Shown: piece after piece, positions 10,925-22,685 of the stretch
How positions within the stretch are numbered: position 1 is the first letter of the stretch
Layout of the letters: each line of letters opens with the position of its first letter
Assembly: GCA_030765065.1 (NCBI GenBank)
Contig: CM060979.1
Location: 13,917,001-13,981,000 of the forward strand
DNA length: 64,000 bases
Direction: 5' to 3'
Source of the DNA: Deroplatys truncata
Lineage: Eukaryota; Arthropoda; Insecta; Mantodea; Mantidae
Position numbers and translations under genes: made by a program
The notes under the pieces: model-generated
The model's database searches: none
Seen by the model: the letters and a program-made list of their open reading frames with translations, nothing else
Told to the model about the DNA's origin: nothing

Positions 10925-11914
10925 GCAACGGTATTACTTACAATGTTCGTTTACCTCAATGTTGGTGGGAGCCATCTTGTGTGACGTCACTCCTTGTTTG
11001 GTTCGTTTAACTCCATCTGGCGTAGCAATTTGCATCAATTAGGGTTCGAAAGAATTTAAAGTTTTGTATATTGTCCTCCGGCTAGCTATTTAGGTAGACA
11101 TTTAACTCTTGCAGGGTGTGAAGCGGAAAGGAATCTTTTGTCTAGAAATGATATTGACGAAGAAATTGGTTTTATAATCTTTATTGCAGAACACGTTCAC
11201 GAACACTTTCACAGATTTATCTGGATAATCGCCATACTGAAACTGTTTGTAATAACTTCTCACTTTTAATTCACGTACTTCAACTTTATATATTTAACTG
11301 TATAATACTTTATAATAGTTCTTGTAATTCTGTTGCGCGTAACTTGACGAACTGAGAGACCGACGCGTAGTATGGAGAATTCTGTAGAACTGGTGGGCTG
11401 ACGTGTAATGTGTTGAGAATCTTGTTGAACTGGGGACGATGTGTAGTGTGTTGAGAATCTTGTTGCACTGGGGACGATGTGTAATGTGTTGAGAATTCCG
11501 TTGAACTGGGGGAACGCTCCCTTGAACCTACACTATTTATAGGCTTGCCTCAAGATACGCCTAAAGATTATAAATGAACTGCCATTGGCTAATAAAACGC
11601 GCCAACATTAGCGTCTATTTTACTATCCAATGAAAACCACTAATACATATTTCTTTTAGGGAACATTCTAGAAGCTTTTTACCGAAAAGGCGCGAAACAT
11701 TACGTAACTTCCTGGTTCCCGGCAATGACAAACAACTCACCCTCTTGCTGCATTATTGCGTTATTGTTGACAGTTTCAGTAAAGCCGTATATTATTATTT
11801 ACCAATAATAATTACAATTAATAAACCTCTGAAATCAATGTCACATAAAAATACATATTCATATTACAATCATTAATTATATTTAAGTAATTTGTGATAC
11901 AAATTACCGTATCA
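10925..11914 (-). mobile_element. LTR-like relic B1
   Basis: A ~1-kb terminal-repeat-like segment sharing blocks with those at 12690-13395 and 20391-21447, such as TGTCCTCCGGCTAGCTA and GCGCCAACATTAGCGTCTAT. No internal coding region is present. Orientation is inferred from the copy at 20391-21447, whose primer-site-like sequence reads on the minus strand. It is an old, broken fossil. Confidence 0.5.
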
Positions 11915-12091
11915 AAACATAATAGATATTAGGCATTTTGGCTAGTAAACTTGTGTGTTTCTTATTCCATTAATTTCCAGAGAGTAAATATTCTGCTTAG
12001 TGAACAGTTAAGTACATACATTTAGAGCAATTATATAGGTCATGTTTATGTATGCTGTTTTCATCAGTAAGATTTCCTTGTTTGGTTCTAG

Positions 12092-12219
12092 CCAGTGTAA
12101 CAAAGTTTAGCAGCATGGTAAACAGTGCCATTGGGGAGCCTGACGTAACACAGCAGGCAGTTAGCAGTTCTCAGGAATCATCTTCTGGCCCTCCTCCACC
12201 TCCAGCCACCACAGTGGAG
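12092..12219 (+). CDS. USP32: USP32 internal exon B (linker)
   Basis: The exon is 128 bases, with acceptor GGTTCTAG|CC and donor GTGGAG|GTAAGG. The two leading bases complete the Gly/Ala codon opened by the single base left from the exon at 7352-7553, and the exon ends in phase 0. The peptide reads ASVTKFSSMVNSAIGEPD, then a Ser-rich part and PPPPPATTVE. It corresponds in position to the weakly conserved linker just before the GFIIAxHRKM block; human USP32 has NGMVNGHMPSLPDSP there, from memory. A second AG four bases downstream (12094-12095) would break the phase chain, so I chose the first. Support comes from frame, position and splice consensus more than from conservation. Confidence 0.7.
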
Positions 12220-12689
12220 GTAAGGTGGCACCACAGTTTCTGCATGCCTGCTGCGTTCTCATGCTTCAAGGTATGGTTTTCCTTCTCCTCACACTCTCAG
12301 ACCATGATGCCGATAAGCAGGGCTTCCCCACTGCCTCAATTCCTATTCTCTTCTGCATATTGCACTAACGCCTCCAGGTTGCCGAGGGAATGGTATCATA
12401 AATTATGTACATATTTGAAGAATTTGACTCTTGAAAATAATGCTTTTAACATCCTGTAAATAAAGTTTTAGGAGCATATAATAGGTATGAAATCATGTTC
12501 TGTTTTTACATAATGTACTATCATCCTATGCAAAAGAAATGCCAGGTCGAAGTCACTAAGGATTTGAAATATTACGGTGTTACAGGAGCTTCACTCGGGA
12601 AGCCAGTGATATATAATAAACAGTGTCGCAGTTTTCTGGCTCATGTTATCTTATTTGTTGAGCACCTCTTGTTTTATTATTTTAAATGT

Positions 12690-13395
12690 TGGGTTCTTTG
12701 TCCTCCGGCTAGCTATTACAACTCAGTTGAGCAAGTGTCTCTAAGCAGGGCGTGTAAACGGAAAGGAGTTGTTGCTAAAAGATAACACTGATAAAATAAT
12801 TTGTTTCTACACTTTTATTGCTGTCACAATTAATAATTCATATATTTAATCTTTATACATGCCTGATTGAAACTGTGATATTTCCGAATGTAACTACAGT
12901 CGTTTTAGTTGCCGCATTGCGTACTTTACATTTTTGTAACAAACTCTGCGACGTACACCTCATGAGAGATTCTTCAAAATTGCGTGAAACTTGCTTATGA
13001 CTCGAGAATATATACTCCTTCACCTCGAATTGCCTAAACATTATAATAGATCTGCTATTGGTTACTAAATCGCGTCCACTTTAGCGTCTGTTTTATCAGC
13101 CAATCACTATTACTAACATATATACTCTAGGGAAGATATTCCCTCCATTTCTAATAAAAGGCACGCTACCCTGATGTCATTTGTTTGTCTCTTCTTAGTG
13201 ATAAACCACTCACCCTCGGTTTATTGTTACCCACTTCTATTGTCAGTTTCAGTTAGGCCGTGTAAACTTATTTCCTAACAATACCTATGGCAACAAACAT
13301 CTAAAATCCTGTACATACATACAATAATATTAATTTACACTACAATCACTCTGGCATTCACAGTGTTGTGATATAAAATATTGCCTCAACAGAAA
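12690..13395 (-). mobile_element. LTR-like relic B2
   Basis: A shorter, more diverged member of the same family as 10925-11914, with TGTCCTCCGGCTAGCTATTA at its left and CGCGTCCACTTTAGCGTCTG in the middle. Its right end TATTGCCTCAACA resembles the outer end of LTR-like family A. No coding part. It is a fossil. Positions 12220-12689 and 13396-13909 are intron without recognised features apart from a short GT-rich run near 13820-13860. Confidence 0.45.
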
Positions 13396-13909
13396 GCCTT
13401 GCATATAAACCCGATTATAATTCTATTATCATATAATGCAGTTTGTTCATGTATGTCTTTAATAACCTATAAATAAACTATTAACACTTGGACTGTGCTT
13501 CACACATCAGAAGTGACATGTGGAGGCGTTGCTGGAGATTGAGAAGAAGACATTTGTATAAATAATATAACAAATGTCGTCCAGAGAGATGTCATGGTTG
13601 TAAAACATTGGATTAGACATTGATCAAGGAGAAGGAGGTCTTAAAATGTGACTGAAAACAGGACATCTGAAGAAAACCACACCTGTGAAAAAACCGCAAT
13701 CTTAGATTCAAACAGAGCTGATCTTGAATTAATTTTGAAGCAATGCTTACAGTGGAGTAGTATAATAAAATCCACATTTAAACCCATTAAAAACACACAT
13801 TCCATACGTCAAAGATGTAAGTGGTGTGTGTATGTGTGTGAGCATATGTGCATGTGCACGCAAATTTTATAGCTGATTCTTTTAAATAAAATGAAATTGA
13901 TACATTTTT

Positions 13910-14872
13910 GCTTTCTCTACCATGTACCTAGTAGGTAGAGAAGGTATTGCACTCTACCCAAAAATTCAATTTTTGGGAAATTTCATCAGAAGTACATATT
14001 TTGAAGCCCGTTTAAGCCAGAAAAGTGTTTTATAAAAAGTTCCATGTGTGTGTGAACAGCATAACCCAAAAACGAAAAGTCAGATAAATACCAAACTTGG
14101 TATTGGTGCTCAGTATCTCCCAAGGATGCGGCATGAAGGTTTTCAACAAAATTCTCCATCCCAGCTACCCTTTACATGGAACATTTTTTATAAATTTTGA
14201 TTTTCTAAAAAATGGTTGCAATGATTTTGATTTAAATATCATATATTAAAGATATTTACATGAGAAATAAAATGTATGTCTTGGATTTTCTGGGAAAATC
14301 CTGTGAAATCCTCTTCATTTGGAAGAAATTTTGGATTTTCTTGTATAACTGGTAAACATTAAGCAATAGATAAAAACTTACGATTAAAAAAATCAAGATC
14401 TCTTCAAAATACACAATTTACTTAAAATAGGTTTTTCTGTGGCATAGACTGTTTCTGAGATATCGGTTGTTGGAGCTTCGAATTGTTCAGTACTTACAAT
14501 TCTTTTAGTCTAATTGATTTTCAGTTTTTTCTTGCAATGCCATGGAAACAGTATGAAATTTTAAAGCCGGCATATGAACCCGCCGGAAGGCGATGGATTT
14601 TTTCGGGTGTAAAAATCCTTAGCACGGCTTCCTTCGGAAGGGAAATAAAGCCGGTGGTTCCATATTGTAGATTTACGGCACGTAAAAGAACCTCAAGCCT
14701 GATAAATAGGCCTCTGAGCAAAATTACTGGTCTTTCACGTCCAATATAGAATGGGACGCTAAGGACCACAGCAGTTAAAGAGCGTCCATAAATAAATAAA
14801 TAAATAATAATAAAAAAACTAATAAAGATAGAGGGTAGAGAAAGTCATATGAATGTATCACATCAGATTTTT
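13910..14872 (+). repeat. Repeat R copy 2, carrying a SINE fragment
   Basis: It starts CTTTCTCTACCATGTACC after a T run and ends GTAGAGAAAGTCATATGAAT, then CACATCAGA and a T run. The family order is kept: the ACCCAAAAATT block, the AACAGCATAACCC block, a TTTACATGGAACATTTTT block and the AAAATGTATGTCTTGGATTT block. A headless family-1 SINE (14578-14815) lies inside it. This copy is more diverged than those at 22686 and 47389. Confidence 0.8.
14578..14815 (+). mobile_element. SINE family 1 copy lacking its tRNA head
   Basis: The body starts at CCCGCCGGAAGGCGATGG, continues with CTTCCTTCGGAAGGG, TTTACGGCACGTAAAAGAAC and GAGCGTCCATAAATAAATAA, and ends in an (AAAT)n-like tail. Its head and A/B boxes are absent, so it is 5'-truncated. 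Both short frames across it are non-coding. Confidence 0.8.
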
Positions 14873-17672
14873 CATTTAAATTTGCTGTTGAATTTACAGA
14901 CTGATAAATATATATTTGTAAACAAAGAATTTCATAGAAAATATAGACAATATCAACATTGCTGTATAAATCATTTTAATATTGTAAGTTAAATTGTTAA
15001 AGAAGTTAAATATACGTTTGATTTAAACATTTGGGAGAAAATATTTATTAAAGAATAGAGATCATATAATCAGGAAACCATACTTGGCTTATGTTTTAGC
15101 ATATACCGTAGAGAATGACCTTCATTCTTGAGTTGACATAATTGCAGTACAGAGCTTTCATATAAAATCTATCCCGCACACACAGTGTTCTGATTCTTGG
15201 CGGCTGTAAGTAGTGCTCCCCACTCGTTCCCATATAAGTCTCCCCTTCTGTTCTTGAATGTCACTTTGAAACTATATGGTAATTGAGCTTTGTTAAGGTG
15301 TGACAGTTGACTCTACAGTGGACAGTCTGATTCTACTGAATCAGTGTAGTACAAAAACACACACACAGAAACTTAATTTTAACAGAGAATAAACTAGATG
15401 AAATTGGTGCAACCTTGAATGAAATCACTCCTGAAATTTTTTAATAGCTTCTTTTTTTCTCTCTCTAATTTTATATTATACTAACCTTCCACACTAAAAT
15501 ACAGGTATTTATAGCTGTTTTATATTGTAAAAATATTAATTTTTTCAATAGAACTGTGGTGTTTATTTTTATTTTATTTTAAATAATAACAAGCAAAATC
15601 CATGCAACTGCAGTCAAATGTAACCCTGTCGGTATCCAATGTGCTAACACACCATTTATTTTACATGGATCCCCCCATCCTTTATCACAGGCACATTTGA
15701 CTGCAGTTGCTGGGGCTTGAACTTGTGACATTTGGCTTTGAATACATGATCAGTCCATTTCATCTTGCTTAAATGATCACAGCTATTAAAATCGCTTAGG
15801 TGGTGGTGCGGTGAAAGGAATATAAAAGCTAGTTTAGGAGTTAGAGGAAGAGTGGCATATGTAGCAAGATAATTTCAGTAATAGAGGGTTAATGGTAGGA
15901 AAGTTGGAGTTTGGTATGCTGTTAACACAAGGCGTATCATCAGTTGATTTTTTACGAGAAAACAATATATACAAAAAGGTACAGAAGAGACTTTTTACCC
16001 CCAGCAGCTTACAGAAGAAGAGGAATCATATGGGTGGTTTCAACAGGATTTTTCAACTGCTCATTCAGCAGTGTAGTCCATGAATAAAATTAAGGAAGTG
16101 TTTGATTAGTGCATGTGTATGTTCCTCTTGCTCGCCAGATTTAACAATGGTGGGGTTGCCCGAAGGTTGGAGGAAATAAAGGTAAATGTAAATGAAATCA
16201 GAAACAGTACAGTGGCCGAACTTAAACATGTCAATCTGAATGTTTTCTCGATACAGTGCCTGTGGGGAGGGTTTATATGAAAGCTCTGTATATGCATAAA
16301 AGTTGATTAAGTTGGGTTTACCACATAAATGACAATTATAACTCCTTAAAAGAGTTGTCAAATGCTTTTCTAGGTTTTCACTAGCATGCCTAACATAGCT
16401 GCACTTTTCAGCAATCACTGTTCTCCCAGTTCCGTTAGGAATTGTATATTCTTTCCTTTCAGTTTTGTGTTGGTTACATAGCATATTCTGTGCCTTAAGT
16501 CAGAGTAAATGGTCTGAAGTCTGAATGTGTCATAACATCAGCTTGGTAGTGCCTTTTTGAAAGACAAATATCAATAGCTGCATTGCCACTAAATCAGGAA
16601 CTGCATTCAAGAGGATTTCATGAACGAACGTTTAATTCCTATAGCACGAGTGAGATAGAAAGTTGTAGATACAGTTCTCAGAACTTATTTATTGGAATTT
16701 TTTTTTTTTTGTATGTATTTTTTTAAATGAATGTTGGAATTTTAGCTTAAAAACTTGGTGGAGGCTTGTGTTATTGTTTCTGTGTTATACGACACATGAT
16801 TTGGTAATCAAAGACAGTGAAGAGGACATATTTTTGCAACATTTGTACTATTAGTGTGTTGTGACTGTTCAGTTTTCACTGCCACTTCACTTTTCCTATT
16901 GCATAGTGTTGAAATGAATCATGTTTGAAGGAGCCTTTTCTTCCTTCTGCTTTACTTGCTATGGCGTTGAACACAGGACTTTTCTAAATGCTTACAGTAG
17001 CAGCGCTCACTGTATGTAATGACTGTCGTCAGAACCTCACTCGTAGAATGCACTGAGTAATCAGCACTTTGTTGCATCAAGAATAACTCACTACCACACT
17101 AATCTTGAGCATGCTTTCTTATATACAAGTGCAAGAGTTTCTGGAATGTTTGTGGGGGTGAAGAGGAGAAACTTCCAGAAGTATCTGGTTATTTGTCAAT
17201 AGTGCTTCTGGTGTTTACATTGGGTGAGAGTGCTCCTCCATCTACTTCTCTTCTTGTATCTCTCAGCCAGTTGGTCAGCTCGGCACATAAGCATTACAAT
17301 ATATTAGAAATTGCACCAAAGTAAGGCTTTAATGCTTTTTAGTTAGGAGATTTGTTTGACCAAGCTAAAGTAGTGAATGTTATGTGCACTCAATATTAAA
17401 TACAATGTTTATGCATTTACCACAGCTGTTTCTGTGTATGCATTTAAATGTTCAAAATGCAGGTGAAACCTTTAAACAAAATTAATATGATATTCAATGC
17501 TTACCATTAATTTGAAATGAAATAACAGAAATAAAAGAGAGCCCGAAGGGCTGCCGAAGAAGTTCCATGTCATTTATTTAGAGAGTTGAGCAACTAAGTA
17601 ATGACAAGTGATAGCACAATTTCATAAGCCAATTGGGTTTTACCTGTAAGGTTTAATCACTCCTATGTGAAT
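14873..17672. other. Intronic stretch with no recognised gene
   Basis: About 2.8 kb of AT-rich intron. A perfect 18-bp inverted repeat (GCAACTGCAGTCAAATGT at 15604-15621, its complement at 15693-15710) is followed by a weak B-box-like GGGCTTGAACTTG. The 139-codon minus frame at 16065-16484 contains two CxxC/H-like spacings (YNCHLCGKPNL) but matches no family I know and has no splice or promoter context; I do not call it a gene. Confidence 0.5.
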
Positions 17673-17684
17673 TTAAATACCTCT

Positions 17685-17800
17685 TTTTTTTTTTTATATA
17701 TATATATTTATTTTAAAATAAAGAGAGTTGAGGGTTGTTACACTACATCACTAAAATCACATCACTGTTACTAGCTTCTAAATCTTCAAAAAAGTCAATT
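17685..17800 (-). mobile_element. Solo Penelope-end mini-insertion, copy 1
   Basis: On the minus strand it reads TTGACTTTTTTGAAGATTTA, then GAAGCTAGTAACAGTGATGT, a second ...TTTTAGTGATGTAGTGTAAC, CAACCCTCAACTCTC and an A/T-rich tail ending in A's. These are only the 5' end and the 3' end of the local PLE, joined directly. It is flanked by TTAAATACCTCT (17673-17684) and TTAAATGCCTCT (17801-17812), a 12-bp target-site duplication with one mismatch. No coding sequence. Confidence 0.75.
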
Positions 17801-17922
17801 AAATGCCTCTACTACATATGCAGTTGACAGCAATTGGAATGCTGTCAACTATGCATCAAATTTGAATAAAAGTTGCATTACAAATGTAGAATCAGACTGA
17901 AAAATTCAATGCCATAGCTGGG

Positions 17923-17990
17923 ATTTGAACCATAGATCTTCCACTTTTCATGCAGTTGTTCTAACCAGTCATAGCAACATACCGGCACAA
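17923..17990 (-). repeat. tRNA-like SINE head
   Basis: The minus strand gives an A-box-like TGACTGGTTAGAAC and B-box GGTTCAAATCCC. It does not fold into a full tRNA by eye, so it is a SINE fragment rather than a tRNA gene. A small hairpin GTTGACAGCA...TGCTGTCAAC lies just before it, at 17822-17848. Confidence 0.45.
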
Positions 17991-18057
17991 CATTAAATTT
18001 CTCAACTGACTCCCATTTTTCCTGGTAAAGCACAAGGAGATCTCAAATTCATTTTTT

Positions 18058-19171
18058 ACTTTCTCTACTATGTAGAGAAAGTATGGGAAGTATTGTATTT
18101 CACCCAAAAATTTGATACCGAGTTTTCACCAGAGTTGAGTTTTTTTTTTTTTTTTATTTATGAACGCTCTTTAACTACTATGGTTATTAGCGTCCCATTG
18201 TATATTGGGCGTGAAACACCTGTAATTTTGCTCAGAGGCCTCTTTATCAGGCTTGAGGTTCTTTTACGTGCCGTAAATCTACGACACGGGACCACCGGCT
18301 TTACTTCCCTTCCGAAGGAAGCCGTGCTAACGATTTTTACGCCCGAAAAAATCCATCGCCCTCCGCCGGTTTTGAACCGCGACCTTGGGAACTAGAGGCT
18401 AGCACGGTACCACCAGTCCACGGAGGACGACTAATTTTCACCAGAAATGCATCTTTTGAGGCGCCCTGAATCCAAATAAAGCATTTTTGGAAATATGTCC
18501 ATGTGCATGTGTGCGCGTGCGCATAACTTAAAAACAAAAAGCTGGATAAATATGAAACTTAGTACTTGAGTTTATGATCTTCCAAGGATGCGACATGAGG
18601 ATTTTCAAGAAAATCCCTCCTACCCCAGACTACCCTTTACATGGAACATTTTTTGAAAATTTTGAGTTTCTTAAAAATGGCTCGTTACGATTTTGATTAA
18701 AACATTATATATTTAAGATATTTTCATGGCAAATGAAATGTGTATTTTGAATTTTCTAGGAATGTCCCCAAAAGTCCTCTTCATTCTGAATGACTTTTGC
18801 ATAACTGATAAACCATAAGAGGTAGACAAAATTTTACCACACAAAAAATTTAGATCTTTGTTAAAACACCAATTTATTATCATATACTATTTTTTTTTGG
18901 TAGAGTCAATACTTATACTTTTTCTCAAATGGGATTTGTTATTCGTTTTTTGTTATATCCTGGACATACAAAGAGAATGGAATGCGCCACATAGCAACCA
19001 GCTCTTAAAATATTTGACTATCAGTTAAAGCTTACCATATTCCCCTTGCACCTACAAGAAAATTAGCAATAAGATTAACATCTCGATTAACATGAAGCAT
19101 ATGGAGAATAAGCGTTTGTAAAAATAGTTTGTACAAGAGTAGAGAAAGTCATGTGAGTGCAATACATCAGT
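18058..19171 (+). repeat. Repeat R copy 3, carrying a SINE
   Basis: It starts after a T6 run with ACTTTCTCTAC, TAT, GTAGAGAAAGT, a perfect hairpin, and ends AGTAGAGAAAGTCATGTGAG followed by CATCAG. A family-1 SINE (18134-18434) interrupts it. Outside the SINE it is colinear with the other copies. Confidence 0.85.
18134..18434 (-). mobile_element. SINE family 1, full copy with TSD
   Basis: A tRNA-like head (about 18365-18434 on the minus strand), a body with TTTACGGCACGTAAAAGAAC, and an A-rich tail (T17 on the + strand). Flanked by TTTTCACCAGA at 18123-18133 and 18435-18445, an 11-bp duplication. It sits inside repeat R copy 3. Confidence 0.85.
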
Positions 19172-20162
19172 GTTTTTTCATTCATGTTTTTAATCATTGC
19201 ATTCATTAATTGTGTCTTTTTATAAATGAATAAGAGAAGAATTCATTTGTTCCATCTTAATACATGTGTATTTGTCATTTTTAGTCACATAGGTATAAGA
19301 AGACGCCATTGTTATGACAAGGAACATTTATTTTTTCACTTCCAAGGTGGCAGCTGCATTGCAGTTGTCAATCATTTGTTTACATGCAGTGGGTTAATTA
19401 CATTGGATGGAAATAGCAGAGGTCTGCTAGTTTTAGTGACTCACTAGAGTGCAAATGAACAATCCAAACCAGTTTTGGAGCTGGGCTTTACCAATCTCTC
19501 TTCATTCAAGGTTTCTCGCCCTCATATTTTATTTCCATTTATCGTGCATTGTTCAGGAGGATTGTTCCCTGGTCATGCTGAATGTTTGTGTTCTGTTTCA
19601 TCCACAAAAGCAATACAGTGTGATCTATACAGCTTCATGTTTATGGTATAGCTTTGCTTTTGTGGTTTAAGATCTTGAAGATCTTCACAGTTTCGCACAA
19701 GAAGCAGAACAAATTCTATCTATTCTAGAGTATTCTTGTCTTCTGCTTTCACAAATTTAGTCCATGCAGAGTTAATAACAGATTTTCGCTTTTTTTGACA
19801 GCATTGGACTCTCTGGTTTTAATTATATTTTGTACCTATTTTTAACAAGGTATCTTGCAGTTTCTTACCTGCAAATACTTAATCTGAGCTTCTGTTTTTA
19901 AAGTGGACACAATTGAATTTCCGTCAGCGTTCATGTATGTGTAAAGAAACAGTCTCCTCAGGTATACACTGCTTGTGACAGAGCATTCAACCAACATCAG
20001 GCATAGCAATGGCATGCCATTAATTTTAAGTTTATACTCCGTACTTTTATCATAAAAATTTTCGCACTCATTGCTGTCACATCTACATGTAGGTAATGTA
20101 TTGCTTTATACTTCAGTAACAAAGCCCTCTCGCCAAAGACAATGCTTCTCTTAATATTGAGT
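19172..20162. other. Intronic stretch, nothing recognised
   Basis: AT-rich DNA; two frames of 73 codons (19226-19447 and 19449-19670) have no recognisable motif and no splice support. Confidence 0.5.
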
Positions 20163-22165
20163 TATATGCATGTTATTGTTCACCAATGACAATGGACATG
20201 AATTGATCTACATCATTTTCCCTCTGGCTTCCCAATATAAAGTCTGTAAGTTATGACTTTTAAGGTCTTTGCATTTGGCAAGATGCTGTTTGTTCAGGAT
20301 GACATCTTCTTCACAGAGAGTGCACTTGTGTGTAGGTAGGCATCTTATCTTGTAGAGGTGTTCTGCAAGGCAATTGTGGCCAGTTGCATCTGTAGGTGGT
20401 TTAATGTTTGTATTTATTTATTTATTGAGCCCCACGTTTGGAAGCCAATTTGAAGTAACATTATTTGTATATGTTTGTATTTGTGTTTACTTTACGTGGT
20501 GAAGCCATTTTGTGACGTGATTCTTTGTTAGGTTTGTAGCTCCATCTGGTGTTAGCAATTTGCGGTAGTATTCGTGTTTGTTTGAAAGAATGTGACTGTT
20601 ATTTTATTTACTTTTGGTTCACTGTCCTCCGGCTAGCTACGATCTTTTTGGTCAAGCACTTCCCTTTATACAGGTTGTGTAAATGGAAGGGAGTCTCTTA
20701 TCCAAAAATAACACTGATGAAAGAATTTGTTTTACACTTTTATTGTCGAACACATTTACTATCACATTTACACATTGATCTTGACACTCGTCAAACTGAA
20801 ACTGTTATAATAACTTCTTACTGATCACTTTTAATTCACGTACTTCAACCTTTTGTATAATTAACTTTACAACACTTGAGAATTTTCCTAACTCTGCTAC
20901 GCGTAACTTGCGAATCGATAGCCGACGTGTAATATTTCTGCTGGACTGAAGGCGACGTGTATCATACAAATATTTTCGACGAACTGACGGGAATGCGACG
21001 TGTAGTGTACAAAGAATTTTGATGAACTGACGGACTGAAGGACTTTACCTCTAACCTAGCCTCTATTTATACTCCTACACATCGATATGCCTAAAGATTA
21101 TAACTGAGCTGCAATTGGCTAATAAAACGCGCCAACATTAGCGTCTATTTTTATATCCAATGAAAATTATGAATACATATGCTCAAGGGAAATGTTCCAG
21201 CTATTTCTAAAAAAAACAAACGCGCCAATATTACGTAACTTCCTCGTTTCCAATAATGATAAACAGCTCACCCCCTCGCTGCATTATTGCACGCTATTAT
21301 TGTCAGTTTCAGTAAGGCAGTATAAAATTACTTCCCAACAATAATTACAATCAACAAACATTTAAAATCAATGTCACATAATAAAGCATATTCATACTGT
21401 AATCATTCTTTACATTTAAATAATTTGTGATACAAATTACTGCATCACATCCTAAATAAGGCCACTGCAGTTTTCCTTGGCATTTTTTGTATATCAACTC
21501 TATCTTTAATATTCTTATAATCTTTATCCTTTAATTTATCTTCATCAAGTCTCTGCTGTCTTTTAAAATGTTGTTTAATGTTATTTAATTGTTTATTTAT
21601 TTCTATTTGTCCTTCAGGTTTTATTTGTTGTATTGCTAATTGATCCGCATATTCATTGCCCAAAAGTCCAACATGAGCTGGGATCCATTGTAGAGTGACA
21701 TGATTTCTAGTTTCAACTGCTTTAATTAGGCTTCTTATTTCTTTAATATTTCTTGTTGTTTTATTATTGTAATTTACTATTCCATCTATGCCTGATTTTG
21801 AGTCTCATAAGATGACTATTTTTTGTTTTTGTATGGTCGATATAAAATAGCTGTTAATTCTCCATCCTATTGGTTTGATGTTTCATCCAATGTTAGATAC
21901 TGTGCAAAATGTTTACAGTGTACTCCTGCACCGGCATTTTTTTTATTGATGAGGGATCCATCTGTATATATTTGGAGCCATTCTTTTTCTGGGTATTTTT
22001 AATTTTCCGTAGCTATTGCTATGGCTCTCATTTCATCTGGTAAATTGTTTTGTTTGTGTATTGTATATATAAGGGCATTCTGATATTGTAAATCAATGTA
22101 TTGTATTGGACTCGTTACCTCTGTTGCAATGATATTTGTTGTAATTATATTCTTGCATGCATATT
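20163..22165 (-). mobile_element. LINE fragment (RNase H type) split by an LTR-like element
   Basis: A diverged relative of the LINE at 5230-6735: 3' part at 20163-20390 and 5' part at 21448-22165, both minus. The 21663-21445 frame reads NKQLNNIKQHFKRQQRLDED, then IQKMPRKTAVALFRM, as in that copy. The RNase H region is present but broken by frameshifts and by a small deletion relative to 5230-6735. The LTR-like element at 20391-21447 separates the parts. Confidence 0.85.
20391..21447 (-). mobile_element. LTR-like element B3, inserted in the LINE
   Basis: Bounded by the 4-bp duplication CATC (20387-20390, 21448-21451) and by TG at its left and CA at its right edge. Near the left end lies GAGCCCCACGTTTGGAAGCC, the complement of a tRNA-Lys-type primer site. 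It is ~1.06 kb with no coding region: a solo-LTR-like or terminal fragment, old and broken. It is younger than the LINE it interrupts. Confidence 0.7.
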
Positions 22166-22685
22166 CTTGTTATATGCATGTGGAAACATACTAACTGCAG
22201 CTGGAGAGTTTTTGCCATCTCAAAACTTACAGCTCAACATTTCTTCACACCATTTTAATCCACTGTTTGTATCGCAATTGTTCCGTAAGTTTGGTTCTTC
22301 TTACTCCATAGTAATTTGTCCAATTGCCTGCATCCTGTTACATGCTTATGCTACTTCACAATTTCTAGAAGAGTGTGGACTTCTTGAGAAGTAAAGTTCT
22401 GCATTTTGAATCTGACTGTTTGGTCATTTTAACTTTATGTTGCTGGATAACTTACAAAAGCTTATTTTAGGAACAGCATCACCATAAACAAACAATGGAA
22501 ATTCACTTGATGCACATGTGCAAATATTGCCAATTTTACTGTTCTGTATAGTTGTTGAACTCAGTAAAGCCAAACCTGGTTGCCCTACTGTGAAACTTAT
22601 AAAACTTAAACTATGAAAGTGGCACTAACGCCCCAAAATGTCAGGTTTCATGACGTAGTATTTGAAGGCAATCACTAAAATAACA
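22166..22685. other. Intronic stretch, nothing recognised
   Basis: One 97-codon + frame overlaps the LINE edge and reads on without recognisable motifs. No repeat family identified. Confidence 0.4.

Noticed and set aside
12094-12095. Alternative AG acceptor for USP32 exon B
   Set aside because: It would give a phase clash with the preceding exon and an early stop.
13910-14872. Repeat R as an LTR or a Helitron
   Set aside because: There are no TG/CA borders with primer site, no paired long repeats, and no TC start with CTRR end; the class stays open.
16065-16484. 139-codon minus frame as a zinc-finger gene
   Set aside because: Cys/His spacing is incomplete, there is no family similarity and no splice context.
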